A stretch of 64,000 bases of DNA from Dugong dugon (lineage: Eukaryota > Chordata > Mammalia > Sirenia > Dugongidae): assembly GCA_030035585.1 (NCBI GenBank), contig CM057482.1, forward strand, positions 58,842,828 through 58,906,827. The letters run 5' to 3'. Within the stretch, counting starts at the first letter, position 1, and every line of letters starts with the position of its first letter. The notes beneath the pieces were generated by a model. That model ran no database searches. It had not been told where the DNA came from and saw nothing but the letters and a program-made list of their open reading frames with translations. The translations under genes and the position numbers were made by a program. Below, one piece after another: positions 21,969 to 31,955 of the stretch.

Positions 21969-22345
21969 CCTGTGTATTCCATTTGGTGAGGTCCACGAGT
22001 ATACTCGCAGTTTATGTTGTTGAAAAAGGTATGTGCAGTAAAGAAGTCTTATGATATTTTATCATGTGATCTCCAGTGTCATTTCTATCACCAAGGCCAT
22101 ATTCTCCAACTACCAGTCCTTCTTCTTTGTTTCTGACTGTCACATTTCAATTGCCAGTAATTTATTGATGCATCTTGATTGTGTGTTTGATAAATTTCAG
22201 ACTGCAGAAGTTGGTAAAAATTTTCAATTTCTTCATCTTTGGCCTTAGTGGTTGGTACATAAATTTGAATAATAGTCACATTAACTGGTCTTCCTTGTAG
22301 GTATATAGATATTAGTCTATCACTGACAGAATTTGACTTCAGTCC
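21969..22345 (-). mobile_element. RTE LINE (-), 5' (endonuclease) segment
   Basis: On the minus strand this encodes the middle of the RTE endonuclease: the frame 22088-22357 contains DRLISIYLQGRPVNVTIIQI and YVPTTKAKDEEIENFYQLLQ, matching the plus-strand RTE at 60605-60892. The catalytic GDWN region is lost (INYWQLKCDSQ). The element is 5'-truncated at about 22345, where ERV-L internal sequence begins. Confidence 0.88.
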
Positions 22346-22597
22346 TTGTTTCTGCAACTGGTCACGTGGTCATATCTGGTATTTAGAACTACCTTCTTCC
22401 ACCGCCCATTCCATATTCCCTTTACCCTCAGCAAGTACTTCACCTGATCATGATTCTTCACCTGCTGGGGTGACCCAAACCTCCATTCCTAAAGGGTCTG
22501 ATCCATTAGTAGTCATGTTGGGTTACTGTAGTTTTCCACTGACTTTAATCACGAAGTTTGGTAGTACTAAGAGATGTGCTAAGGGATCTACTGCATT

Positions 22598-22876
22598 CTA
22601 GATATACTCTTCTTTACCTTCGTTATGTAATATCAATCTGATCCCTTCTTGGTAATCAGGATCAATCACACCAGCCGATATGGTAACTTCCTTCTTTGCC
22701 TGTTCATCCAGAAGCATAAGGAGCCCAAAATGACCAGGTGGCTTCTTAACTTCCAGTTCATTGGAGTCTGTGATGTGTCTCCAGGTGGGAGCATTCCTAT
22801 CTTTGGAACTAAGATCTCTAGACCCATAGAACAAACAATTGCAGGGACGGGAAGCAAAAATCTTGCTAGTGGTCAC
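22598..22876 (-). pseudogene. ERV-L dUTPase remnant
   Basis: dUTPases hydrolyse dUTP to keep uracil out of DNA. ERV-L carries one at the 3' end of pol. The minus-strand frame holds a glycine-rich segment HFGLLMLLDEQAKK and then AGVIDPDYQEGIRLILHN, which is the conserved motif III including the substrate-binding Asp/Tyr pair. The upstream motif around VPKIGMLPPGDT is seen in a different frame (22666-22857), so at least one frameshift separates the two halves. The trimeric enzyme's other motifs are diverged. Not functional. Confidence in the family is high because of motif III and the position after integrase. Confidence 0.85.
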
Positions 22877-23029
22877 TCTGGGTAATAGTTAGTGGTACCA
22901 CTCCAATTTCTACTCCTTGATTCCTGGACCCATGAATTCTGGCTATGGGAGAAACAGCACCGTATACTGAATGCTGATATAGAGCATATACAGCCTCGTG
23001 GAGAACATGGCCCCAACCTTGCAATGTAT

Positions 23030-23640
23030 TGCACCTAGCTGGTGCCTAATTGTGTCTTTAGAAGGCCTTTCCATTGTTCTATCAAGCCAATTGCTTCAGG
23101 ATGATGGGGAACATGGTAAGAACAGTGAATTTCATTAGCAGGAGCCCAGGTACTGAATTTCACTTGCTGTGATGTGAGTCTCTTGCTGTGTGGGATACCA
23201 TGATGGTGGATAACGCATTCTGTAAGTCCACAGATGGTAGTTTTTGCAGAAGCATTTGCGTTCAGGGAAGGCAAATCCATATCCAGAGTGAGTGTCTATT
23301 CCAGTACAAACAAAATGCTGCTTTTTCCATGATGGAAGTGGTCCAATGTAATCAACCTGACACTAGGTTGCTTGCTGATCACCTACAGGGATGGTGCCAT
23401 ATTGGGGACTCATTGTTGGTCTCTGCTGCTGGCAGATTGGGCATTCAGCAGTGGCTGTAGCCAAGTCGGCCTTGGTGAGTGGAAGTCCATGTTGCTGAGC
23501 CCATGCATAACCTCCATCCCTGCCACCACAGCCGCTTTGTTCATGAACTCATTGGGCTATGATGTGAGTGACTGGGGAAAGAGGATGACTGGTTTCCACA
23601 GAATGAGTCATCCTATCCACTTGATTGTTAAAATTATCCT
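23030..23640 (-). pseudogene. ERV-L integrase remnant
   Basis: Retroviral integrase inserts the viral cDNA into host DNA. The VDYIG segment near 23350 carries the first Asp of the D,D-35-E triad, with a stop two residues before it. The frame 23035-23280 gives NASAKTTICGLTECVIHHHG, then YHVPHHPEAIGLIEQWKGLL, where the Glu of the triad is retained. The stretch that should hold the second catalytic Asp reads HSKRLTSQQVKFST, so that residue and its neighbourhood are lost or shifted. Inactive. Confidence 0.85.
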
Positions 23641-23699
23641 TTGCTGAGGTCACCCTTTGGTGAGCATTCACATGAGACACAGATATCTTCACTTCTTTG

Positions 23700-24540
23700 G
23701 TTGATGCAGAGAGGTCTATCCACATTTCTCTTCAACATACCTCCTTGTGTCCAATTCTCCAATCATGTTCTTTCCATGCCCCTGAACATACAGCCAAACC
23801 ACTGGCTATAGCCCATGAATCACACAAGCAAAGTGCACAACTGGTTCTACTGCTGGAACTTTTACCTATTGGGAGGATTTCCCTTCACCTCTGTCCTTCA
23901 AGAGGTCCTGTGGTGTTGTCGTTGTCCACTTTCCAGGGGTGCCTCCATATCATGCAGAACTATCTGTAAACCCGGCACAAGGTTTCTCTTCCTCAGTCAC
24001 TGATCATAAGAACTACCCATGAGGCCATAGAGGCAAACTGGGAGAGAGCAGGTAATATGACAGGAGTGAAGACCATGGGCATTTGGGCCACTTCTTCATG
24101 CAACTTACTAGTGCCTTCAGGTCCTACTTGAGACCAATTCTGTATATACCACTTCCATTTAATGATGGATTGCTGTTGTGCGTGTTCAACCTTATGTCTC
24201 TGTGGGTCAGACAACACCTAGTTCATGACGGCAGATCAGGTCACATGGTGACATGGTAATCCAAGTATTCAGTCTCTACTAAATCCCAGTAACAAGCCAA
24301 AAGCTGTTTCTCAAAAGGAAAGCAGTTATCTGCAGAGGATGGCTGGGCTTTGCTCCAAAATCCTTAGGATCTGTACTGCAATTCATCGACAGAAGCCTAC
24401 CAAAGACTCCAGACAACAGCTCTATCTGCCACTGCCACTTCAAGCACCGTTGGATCATCTGGATCATATGGCCCAAGTAGCAGAGATGCTTGCATGGCAG
24501 CCTGAACCTGTTGCAGAACATTTTCTTGTTCTGGGCCCAA
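23700..24540 (-). pseudogene. ERV-L RT connection and RNase H remnant
   Basis: On the minus strand the part downstream of the RT palm is visible. One reading contains VLQQVQAAMQASLLLGPYDP near 24470-24530, and 23993-24217 gives QQQSIIKWKWYIQNWSQVGP and SKLHEEVAQMPMVFTP. The RNase H follows in broken frames down to about 23700. Many stops and shifts. The plus-strand frames in this interval are shadows. Confidence 0.8.
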
Positions 24541-24746
24541 CTATTTTCACAGGCCAAATAGACACGTTGAATGGGGATATGGTAGGAATTGCAATCCCTG
24601 AATCCTTCAAGTCTGTCACAGTGGCAATAATCTTTGCAATCCCTCCAGGAATGCGGTATTGCTTTTGCTTGCTATTTTCTTAGATAGGGGCAGTTCTAAT
24701 AGCTTTCACTTGGCTTTTCCTACCATAATAGCCCTTACTCCATTTG
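24541..24746 (-). pseudogene. ERV-L RT N-terminal (fingers) remnant, palm deleted
   Basis: The minus strand reads KQKQYRIPGGIAKII..., with SGIAIPTISPFNVSIWPVK next to position 24541. This is the fingers subdomain of a retroviral RT. Within a few codons it joins the connection segment GPEQENVLQQ in another frame. The intervening palm, with the Y/F-x-D-D catalytic motif, is absent. This is an internal deletion of several hundred bases, not just point decay. Confidence 0.8.
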
Positions 24747-25121
24747 TCAAGTCTCCAGTGTGGGGGTTCTGCCAGTTGCTGGTATATCTATTCCAGTTAT
24801 GCATTCCTGAACTGGGGAAGTCACTACAGGATGGGTTTGGGGACCTACTGTACCTACTGTGAGATGCACATGAGCTAAGACTCCATTAATAACCTGACTT
24901 CCATATTCCCCCACTTTGACTGATGGGCCACAGTGAAGTTGTGGGTCTCCTGGAATTAGTGTCAGTTCAGAGCCAGCATCCTGTAATCTCCAAAAATTGG
25001 GATTATTTCCTTTTCCCCAGTGAACAGTCACTCTCGTATAAGGCCACAGATCCCTTTGGGGAAGGCCGGGAGAGAGATTAACAGTATCAATTTTTGGCAG
25101 TGTAGTGAGATCCTTCTTCAA
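24747..25121 (-). pseudogene. ERV-L protease remnant
   Basis: The aspartic protease of the gag-pro-pol polyprotein would act as a dimer. The 124-residue open frame contains DAGSELTLIPGDPQLHCGP at the active-site position, where families of this class normally have D-T/S-G. Here the middle residue is Ala. The downstream flap and the ECITGIDIPA segment are recognisable. The open length is notable given the decay elsewhere, but the active-site change and the missing neighbours argue against function. Confidence 0.85.
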
Positions 25122-25299
25122 GAGGACTTGGCCTACCCTTTAATTAAGGGGTTGTGGGTCTGTAAACTGACTCAAGTCTGGGAATTGTCTGAGGGGCCAT
25201 GATTCTCTATTCTGGCAATTGGAGTCAGAAGGCCAATTCACTTGACCTAGAATTCTTCTGATTGTACAGACCAAGTTAATATTTAGTACATTCCCCATC

Positions 25300-26890
25300 T
25301 ATTTCACTCCTATGGTCATCAAGACTAAGAAGCCAAATTCATAATTCCATATGAGTAAGACTGTTCTGATTACTGCTTTCACTCTGCTGTCCGTTACTGT
25401 AACCACATCCACCTTGTCTTTGTTGATTAAGTCCTGCTATTTGGCCTTTATCACCACGGGATTCAATCAGCACCACTGGAGTTAGATGTCTTGATTCAGT
25501 TAGGGCAGCTTCCACTGTCAAATCTGACTTACATAAAATAGCAATCACAGCAGTCTTCAAGGATGCTAGGGCTCCCTTCACAAATTTGTTCCTCACTGTC
25601 ATGGTAAAAGGTGTGTCCTCTGGCACTTTATGTGTATTCTGTAGATCTAACCTGATAAATCCACTCTAACATGCCAGTTTCCCTAAGGCTTTGGATACCT
25701 TCTTCTACAGTATACCAAGACAGGTCTGGTACTTCAAGTTGATTTATTATAGGCCACTAGGTAATCCATACTTCAGCGAACCAAACAAATAAACTATTAG
25801 ATCGTTTGGGATCTCTCAAGCTGAAACATCGAATGAAGAATTTGTGCTTACTGGGCCTATATAAATAAACTCAGGCTGATCCAAATTTATGTTGCTTGCA
25901 GCTTTCCCATGCATAATAGCCATTCCCACACATATTCCTCAGGTTTCTGTTTGCACGTATTAGAAAAGTCAAGCAGGTTTTTTTTGGAGTGTAACATACC
26001 TCCTTCTCGGTGACACTTTGTACTTCACCTTTTGGGGTTTACTGGGACTTAAGTCTAGTTGTAGATATAGAAGCAAAAATGGGTGGTGGGGATGTGTTTT
26101 GACAACATTCAGCAATGTCTTATAAGTCATCTGGCTCAGGCAACTTCCCAGGCAATGACTCAAACTCCTCCTCAGGTGATGACTCAGATGCCACTCTACC
26201 AATCTCAAAGGCTTCTCAAACGCAGTGGGGTTAATCTCATCGGACAGGTATGGAGGGGCTAATAGCTACATTGGCAGGAGTGATTCAATAAAATTTAGGG
26301 GCTCAGTGTCCTCAGCTTCCTGATTATCTGCCCATACGTCCCTATCCCAGGTTTCAGGATACCTTTTCTTCCCAATCAATGCCCTCATTTTAACTTCAGA
26401 CCCCATTAGAGGTTGAGAATTCAGTTGTCATTATAATTCAGCCACACTTACGATAAGACACTGGGTTTGCTTTTCGGCAGTATCAGCTTCGTTACTAAGA
26501 AATAAGGCTTTCTTTCAAGGCAGCAGTGACAAATTTGAGGTCATTTATGTGGCACATAAGCTTTAACTCTGAACCCCTGAGCTCATCTCTTTCTTTCATG
26601 ACTTTGTTTAGCAAAAGTGGGACCAACCAACCAGCTTCCTTATACTTCTCATCCTAACAAAACTGTAGAAAAGTATCAAGTCTGTGATCACCCAGAGCTT
26701 TGCCTTTCATCAATACTTGATCTATTGATGCTGATATTTTGCATATTTCTATTGCCACCACATGTCATGGATTAGCAGTGCCCTCTTTACTACTGGAAGC
26801 AGAGTCATCAACATCTTTAAGACTAACCAGACTTGAGAACCAATTTAGAAATTTCATCCTTACAATTTTGTTTCTCTAGAACCACTCTCA
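25300..26890 (-). pseudogene. ERV-L gag remnant and leader
   Basis: This region lies between the 5' LTR and the protease on the minus strand, where gag belongs. The best frame, 25339-25626, contains TPFTMTVRNKFVKGALASLK and LTVEAALTESRHLTPVVLIE, followed by a Gln/Gly-rich end (QQRQGGCGYSNGQQSE) in nucleocapsid position. No intact Cys-His zinc knuckle is seen. The leader after the LTR includes a tagtactgagagtggttcta block expected near the primer site. Confidence 0.7.
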
Positions 26891-26898
26891 GTACTAAA

Positions 26899-27423
26899 TG
26901 ACTTAGTCTGGGTTCTCTAGAGAAGTAAAACCAGTGAAGTGTGTGTGTGTTTGTGTACAGAGAAAGAGAGATTTGTATCAAGAAAATCGCTCTTGCAGTT
27001 GTAGAGGCTGAAGAGTCCCAAATTCATGGGTCAGGCATCAGGCTGGACACTCCTCCTGACTCACGTAGCTTCAAGGGCTGACAAACCCAGGATCAGTAGG
27101 TCAGAAGTCAGACTGCTAGCTGAAGTCCCAAGAACCAGAGGTCAGGTAATGATGAGTCGAATGCAGGATCCAGGGCACAGCAAAAGCCAGACAGATTTGC
27201 CAGAAAGTCCATATATATATTGGATGCAAGCCACACCCCCAAGGAAACTCCCTTTTGACTGGTTGGCTGCTTACAGCAGATCTCATAAGGGAGGTGATTA
27301 CATTGTCTCAGATCTTATTATGGAGGTGATTACATCATTACATAACTGTAAAACTACACCATAACTGCCAAACCACTAAGAATCATTGCCCAGCTAAGTT
27401 GGTACATAACTCTAACCATGACA
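26899..27423 (-). repeat. ERV-L 5' LTR (525 bp)
   Basis: On the minus strand it begins TGTCATGGTTAGAGTTATGT and ends AGACTAAGTCA. The expected ACA-type terminus is altered one base in from the end. It is related to 18850-19396 and 29455-30056. It contains a (GT)n-rich patch near 26940 and a TATATATATTGG block near 27216. The L1 resumes immediately after the TSD gtagt at 27424-27428. Confidence 0.85.
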
Positions 27424-28713
27424 GTAGTATTCCATTATATGTATGTTCCACAATTTGCTTATCCATTCTTCAGTTGATGGGCACTTCAGTTGTTTACATT
27501 TATTTATTATTATGAATAAAACAGCAATTAGCATAGGTGTGTGTGTCTGTTCATGTCACTATTTTTAAGTTTCTAAGGTATATATGTAGGAGTGGGATTG
27601 CTGGATCATAGGGTAGTTCTAGTTCTAGTTTTTGAGAAAGTGTCATACTGTTTTTTATAGTAGTTGTACCATTTTACAGTCCCATCACCAATGGATAAGG
27701 GTTCACATCTCACCACATCCTCATCAACATTTGCTTTTATTTATTTATTTATTTTTTTAATCAGTCTCATTTCAGCTAGGGTAATACAGTATCTCATTGT
27801 ACTTTCAATTTGCATCTCTCTAATAGCTAATGATTGTGAACATCTTTTCATATGTTTGTTGGTTGCTTGGATGTCCTTTTTGGTGAAGGTTCTTTTCATG
27901 TCCTTTGTCCATTTTATGACTGGGTTGTCTTTTTGTTGTTGAGTTGTTTTTGTTTTCTATAAATTTTAGAGATTAGACCTTTATTAGATATGTCATTTCC
28001 ACAAATTTTTCCCCAGTCTGTAGCTTGCTATTTACTCTCATAATAAAGTATTTTGACGAACATAGATTTTTAATTTCAATGAGGTTCCATTTATCTATTT
28101 TGTCTTCTTGTATTCATTCACTTTGTTATGTTGGTTTCTTTTTTACTAAAGATCATGTGCTATAGTTTTCTCCATGTTTTCTTCCAGGATTTTATGGTTT
28201 TAGGTTTAACTTTTAGATCTTTGATCCATTTTGAGTTAGTTTTTGGGTATGATATGAGGCATGGATTCTGTTTCATTTTTCTGCACATAGATATCCAGTT
28301 TTCCCAGCACTATTTATTAAAAAAACTGTTTGTGCCCCATTGAATGGACTTTGAGGCCTTGTCGAAAACAAGATGTCCATTGATGGCTGGGTTTAATTTG
28401 GAGTTCTCTATTCTATTCCACTGGTCTATGTGGCTATCCTTGAACCAATACCAGGCTGTTTTGATTACAGTGCCTGTATAGTATGTTTTGATATAAGGGA
28501 ATGTGAGGCTTCATTTTCTTCCTTGTTTTTTTCAATATTGCTTTTCCCATTCAGGGTTTCTTTCTTTTCCATGTGAAGTTGATCATTAGTTTTTCCATTT
28601 GAGTAAAAAATGTTGTTGGTATTTGGATTGGGATTGTGTTGTATATGTAGATTATTTTAGGTAGAATTGACATTTTCACTATATTAAGTCTTCTAATCCA
28701 TGATCATGGGATG
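27424..28713 (-). mobile_element. L1 (-) ORF2, right part of the copy split by ERV-L
   Basis: Reverse-strand L1 ORF2 from the point of ERV-L insertion back toward the RT domain. The complement of landmarks such as gtagtattccattatatgta, gtgggattgctggatcatag and ccttgtcgaaaacaagatgt is standard mammalian ORF2 sequence. A (TTTA)n patch lies near 27735. Identity with L1 stops at about 28713, within the segment after the RT palm, so ORF1 and the first half of ORF2 are missing. Confidence 0.88.
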
Positions 28714-29215
28714 CTCATATGAAGTATTCCCTTTTCCCTGATGCCCTTGCAGTTTCTCCCAGTCCTACTGCCCATCTGTCTTGGGCCTCAGCAAGATTCA
28801 ACAGTACTCTCTCACACTGCCACAGTCTCCCTTTCTCCCTTTCCAACTGCATGGCCTATGAAGTCCTATGGCCAATCTGTGCCACTTTAAATAATCCGGC
28901 TACAGCCTACTCAGTTTAGCTCCCTTTCTGTGCTCCCAGTTTGGGGTGTTGCTGAAGTCCTTCCCAAAATTGCTGTGATGAGTGAGTCCTCCAGATGTTA
29001 GCAGGTAGGTTCTCTCAGATTCTGTGCTGTCCCTGCTCATCCTCTCCCCTACTTCTGGACTCAGACTCAACCCAACTCTGCAGCACCTCAGCAGCCATCA
29101 TAGTTCTGAGATCTCAGTTTGTGTTTGTTTTTATTCCTTGTTTAGTGGGTTAGTTGCTGGAAGATAAAAAGGAGCATATACTTCACCATCTTGACCCACC
29201 CTCCTTCAGTTGTGC
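28714..29215 (-). mobile_element. Possible L1 5' UTR joined to ORF2 by deletion
   Basis: The reverse complement begins caagatggtgaagtatatgc, which resembles the start of an L1 5' UTR, and the stretch then leads straight into ORF2 at 28713. If right, the L1 has lost ORF1 and half of ORF2. A different old repeat is also possible. Confidence 0.4.
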
Positions 29216-29454
29216 ATTCTTAACTTGTATTGGCTGCTGCTGTGGAGAGAATGAATGATTCATGAGGCCAGGACTGGCTGGCTCACTCAAGCGTATCTGC
29301 AGGATCATGAGGGCTGCCTGACCCTCACAAAGCATAAATGAGAGCATCCACTCACTTTATTGTCTTATTCAACCCCTCCCAGCTTTATATGAATATAAAA
29401 ACACCAAAAGAACACCTAAAAACTAGTGAAATCTGAATAATTTCTGGAGCTTAA

Positions 29455-30056
29455 TGTGATGGTTAAGGTTGTGACTCAATTTGGCTGGGCCATGATTCTC
29501 AGTGGCTTGGCAGTTATGATGTAGTTTGGCGGCTATGCAGTGATGTAATCACCTCCACAGTGAGATCTGATATAATATAATCACCTCCATGGTGAGATCT
29601 GCTGTGAACAGCCAATCACTTGAAAGGGAGTTTCCTTGGAGTGTAGCCTACATTTAATATATGTGGACTTTCTGGCAAAGCTTGCTGGCTTTTGCTCAGT
29701 CTGGATCCTCATCCAACATCCAGTTCTTGGTACTTGAACTAGTAGCTTACCTTCGGATCTTGAGATTCGTCAGCCTCTATGGTCTGTAAGCCAGTTGCCT
29801 GCCATTTTACCTGCCAATATTAGGATTTGTCTGCCTCTGCAGCCTGTGAACCAGAGATCTGCTGTCTGACTTGCTGGTCTTGGGCTCACCAGCCACTGCA
29901 GCTATGTGAGTGAGGAGAAGCCTCTGGCCTAACCCACAGACTTGTGAATTTCCAGCCTGTACAACCACATGAGCCGTATATATTATATATATATATATAT
30001 GCACTTATATATATGCTTCACTGGTTTTTCTTCTTTAGAGAATCCAGCCTAAGACA
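29455..30056 (+). mobile_element. ERV-L-type LTR (602 bp), solo, sense
   Basis: Starts TGTGATGGTTAAGGTTGTGA and ends CAGCCTAAGACA, giving TG...CA. Flanked by cttaa (29450-29454) and cttag (30057-30061), a 5-bp TSD with one mismatch. Same LTR family as the ERV-L LTRs nearby. It contains an internal duplication of a gtaatcacctcca-(c/t)(a/g)gtgagatctg unit near 29545 and 29580 and a (TA)n stretch near 29980-30000. Confidence 0.85.
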
Positions 30057-30090
30057 CTTAGTTAATAGCACTGTATTGTTGTTGTTGTTG

Positions 30091-30260
30091 TTGCTGTGTG
30101 CCATAGAGTCAATTCTGACTCATAGTGACCCTATATGAGAGTAGAACTGCCCCATAGGGTTTCTTAGGCTGTAATCTTTACATGAGCAGATTACCAGGTA
30201 CCTGATGGGTTCAAATTGCCACTCTTTCAGTTATTTTAACCGTTGTACCACCCGGGCTTC
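30091..30260 (-). mobile_element. AfroSINE
   Basis: Antisense AfroSINE with body (agtagaactgccccataggg), the longer middle segment (ggctgtaatctttacatgag) and a diverged head at the right (gtaccacccgggcttc). A (TTG)n run at about 30074-30093 lies next to its tail end. Confidence 0.85.
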
Positions 30261-30320
30261 TTAAAGATATTACACCAATTTTAATTTCTTAGTGTTTATA
30301 AGGTACATGGTTATGTAAGA

Positions 30321-30944
30321 TGTTGGCATGGATTGAATAGTGTCCTCCAAAAATATATGTCAACTTGGCTATATCATGATTCCCAGTATTGTGCGGTTGT
30401 CCTCCATTTTGTGATCTGACTTAATTGTCTTATAAATCCTAATCTCTGTCTGTGGTTAATGAGTAAGGTTAGGCTATGTTAAAGAGGATTAGTAGGGTGG
30501 GATGTAACACCCTTACTCAGGTCACAGCCCTGATATCATGTAAGTGGAGTTTCCCTGGGGTGTGGCCTGCATCACCTTTTATCGTACAAGAGATAAAAGG
30601 AGAAAGAAGTGAGCAGAGAGGGAGGGATGTTCTACAACTAAGAAAGAAGAGCTTGAAGGGGAGCACCCCCTTTGGACCAGGGATCCTTGCACTGAGAACC
30701 TCCTAGACCCAGGCAAAGACTGATGCCAAGACAAGAGGAGATCTCCAAGGAACACTAAACCCACAGATGTTGAAAAGACAAGGAACTTCCCTGAGAGCCA
30801 ACAGAGAGAGAGAAAGACTTCCTCTAAAGCTGGTGCCATGAATTTGGACTTCTAGCCTCTTAAACTGTGAGAGAATAACTTTCTGTTTGTTAAAGCCATC
30901 TGCTTGTAGTATTTCTGTTATAGCAGTACTAGATAACTATGACA
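30321..30944 (+). repeat. LTR of the truncated MaLR-like element
   Basis: At 624 bp it is longer than the related LTRs at 21463-21968 (506 bp) and 45884-46421 (538 bp). The extra sequence lies mainly around 30480-30600 (gtgggatgtaacacccttac and neighbours), suggesting a distinct LTR subfamily. Confidence 0.8.
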
Positions 30945-31531
30945 GATTTTGGAATAGGAGTAGGGTGCTGCTCTGAAAGATATCTAAAATGTGGAAGTGG
31001 TTTTGGAATTGAGTATTGCGTAGCGGCTCGAATAGTTTTAAGATGCCTAATAGCAAAAGCCTAGATTGCCTTGAAGAGACTATTGGTGGCATTATGAACA
31101 TCAAAGATGGTTCTGGTGAGGGCTCAGATGGAAGTAAAGACAGCTGTGACACTTGAGATGACACAGATGATGAGAAGCAGTGGCAGAGAAATGGTGGCAG
31201 TAGAACTAGGAGACTGGTTGGAGATAGCACAGGAGCTGAGTGTTTTTGGGCAGGAGGCTTTCTTGCAGAGTAGGGTGCCTCTGGGCACTTGTCAGCAGAG
31301 CTACGCTTTCTGACCCATGGATCAAGAGAGCCAAGTGCTTTCGGGCCAAGGCTTACTGACAGAGTGGTGTGCCTTGAGGGACTTATTGATAGGACTAAAG
31401 ATCTTTGTAATACTTTCCTGAGCAGAGCAGAAGCTTAGCCTACACAAGAGGCCCAAGGGGCTGAAAGGCCAAGGAGTCAGGAAGCAGAGGCTGAAGAGAC
31501 AAGGAGCATAGGAAGCAGAGCTGCTTTGGTG

Positions 31532-31825
31532 TCAAAGGGTAGGGCTATGATCTCTGGGTCTCAAAGGGTGGGGCTGTGGCCTCTGTGGTTTCAAAGGGTG
31601 GGGCACAGCCTTCTAAGTTGCAAAGAGTCTGATCTTCACCAACTCTGTTCCAGAGTGTAGTGCTGCCACCTATGTGTGCCAGAGGGATGGGGCTGGATCC
31701 GCTGCCCAAAGCTGAAGGGGTGGGGCTACCATGTCCAAAAGGCAGAAGAATGGGGCCTGCCAGGGTCAAGGGGATGGGGTCACCACTCAGTTGGACTAGG
31801 AGAATGGGGACACCCAAAGCCAAGG
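31532..31825 (+). repeat. ~29-30-bp degenerate tandem array in the MaLR-like internal region
   Basis: About ten diverged units of a G-rich motif, the clearest three beginning tcaaagggtagggctatgat, tcaaagggtggggctgtggc and tcaaagggtggggcacagcc at 29-30 bp spacing. The sister element at 19910-21968 has only about three units at the corresponding place. Confidence 0.7.
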
Positions 31826-31955
31826 TAGCACAATTGCCATCCCAGTGGGCTTGCAAGGGAAGTTGAAGCCCAAGGCCGAGGGGGCCTCCACCCAGAATCC
31901 AGAGAGCATGGCCAACATCTAGAGTCTGGAGGGCAGGGCCACTACCTAAATAGTT

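Larger units (their letters stand above)
17076..27423 (-). mobile_element. ERV-L-class endogenous retrovirus, 10.3 kb span including nested insertions
   Basis: An antisense provirus: 5' LTR 26899-27423, gag remnant about 25300-26890, protease about 24750-25121, RT/RNase H about 23700-24700, integrase about 23030-23640, dUTPase 22598-22876, and a 3' LTR reduced to 17076-17123. The dUTPase lying downstream of integrase, the lack of an env and the domain sequences identify the ERV-L class (class III). It sits inside an L1 (-), which resumes at 27424, with TSD gttgt/gtagt. The RTE occupies 17124-22345. All genes are broken. Confidence 0.88.
30321..31955 (+). mobile_element. MaLR-like LTR element, 5' LTR plus truncated internal region
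   Basis: LTR at 30321-30944 (starts TGTTGGCATGGATTGAATAG, ends AACTATGACA), followed by internal sequence alignable with the element at 19910-21968: shared blocks are gattttggaataggag / aatttggtaacaagag, attgccttgaagagactatt and gagtctggagggcagggcca. Identity stops at about 31955, before where the 3' LTR would begin, so the 3' LTR is missing. Frames on both strands (31545-32030 -, 31660-31866 +) lie in the tandem array and are not retroviral domains. Confidence 0.85.

Noticed and set aside
22649..24683. Plus-strand frames of 60-114 codons across the ERV-L.
   Set aside because: They are shadows of the minus-strand pol. The conserved motifs are all on the minus strand.
29455..30056. Second provirus with internal region to the right of this LTR.
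   Set aside because: An AfroSINE and unrelated DNA follow the LTR after a 5-bp TSD, so it is a solo LTR.
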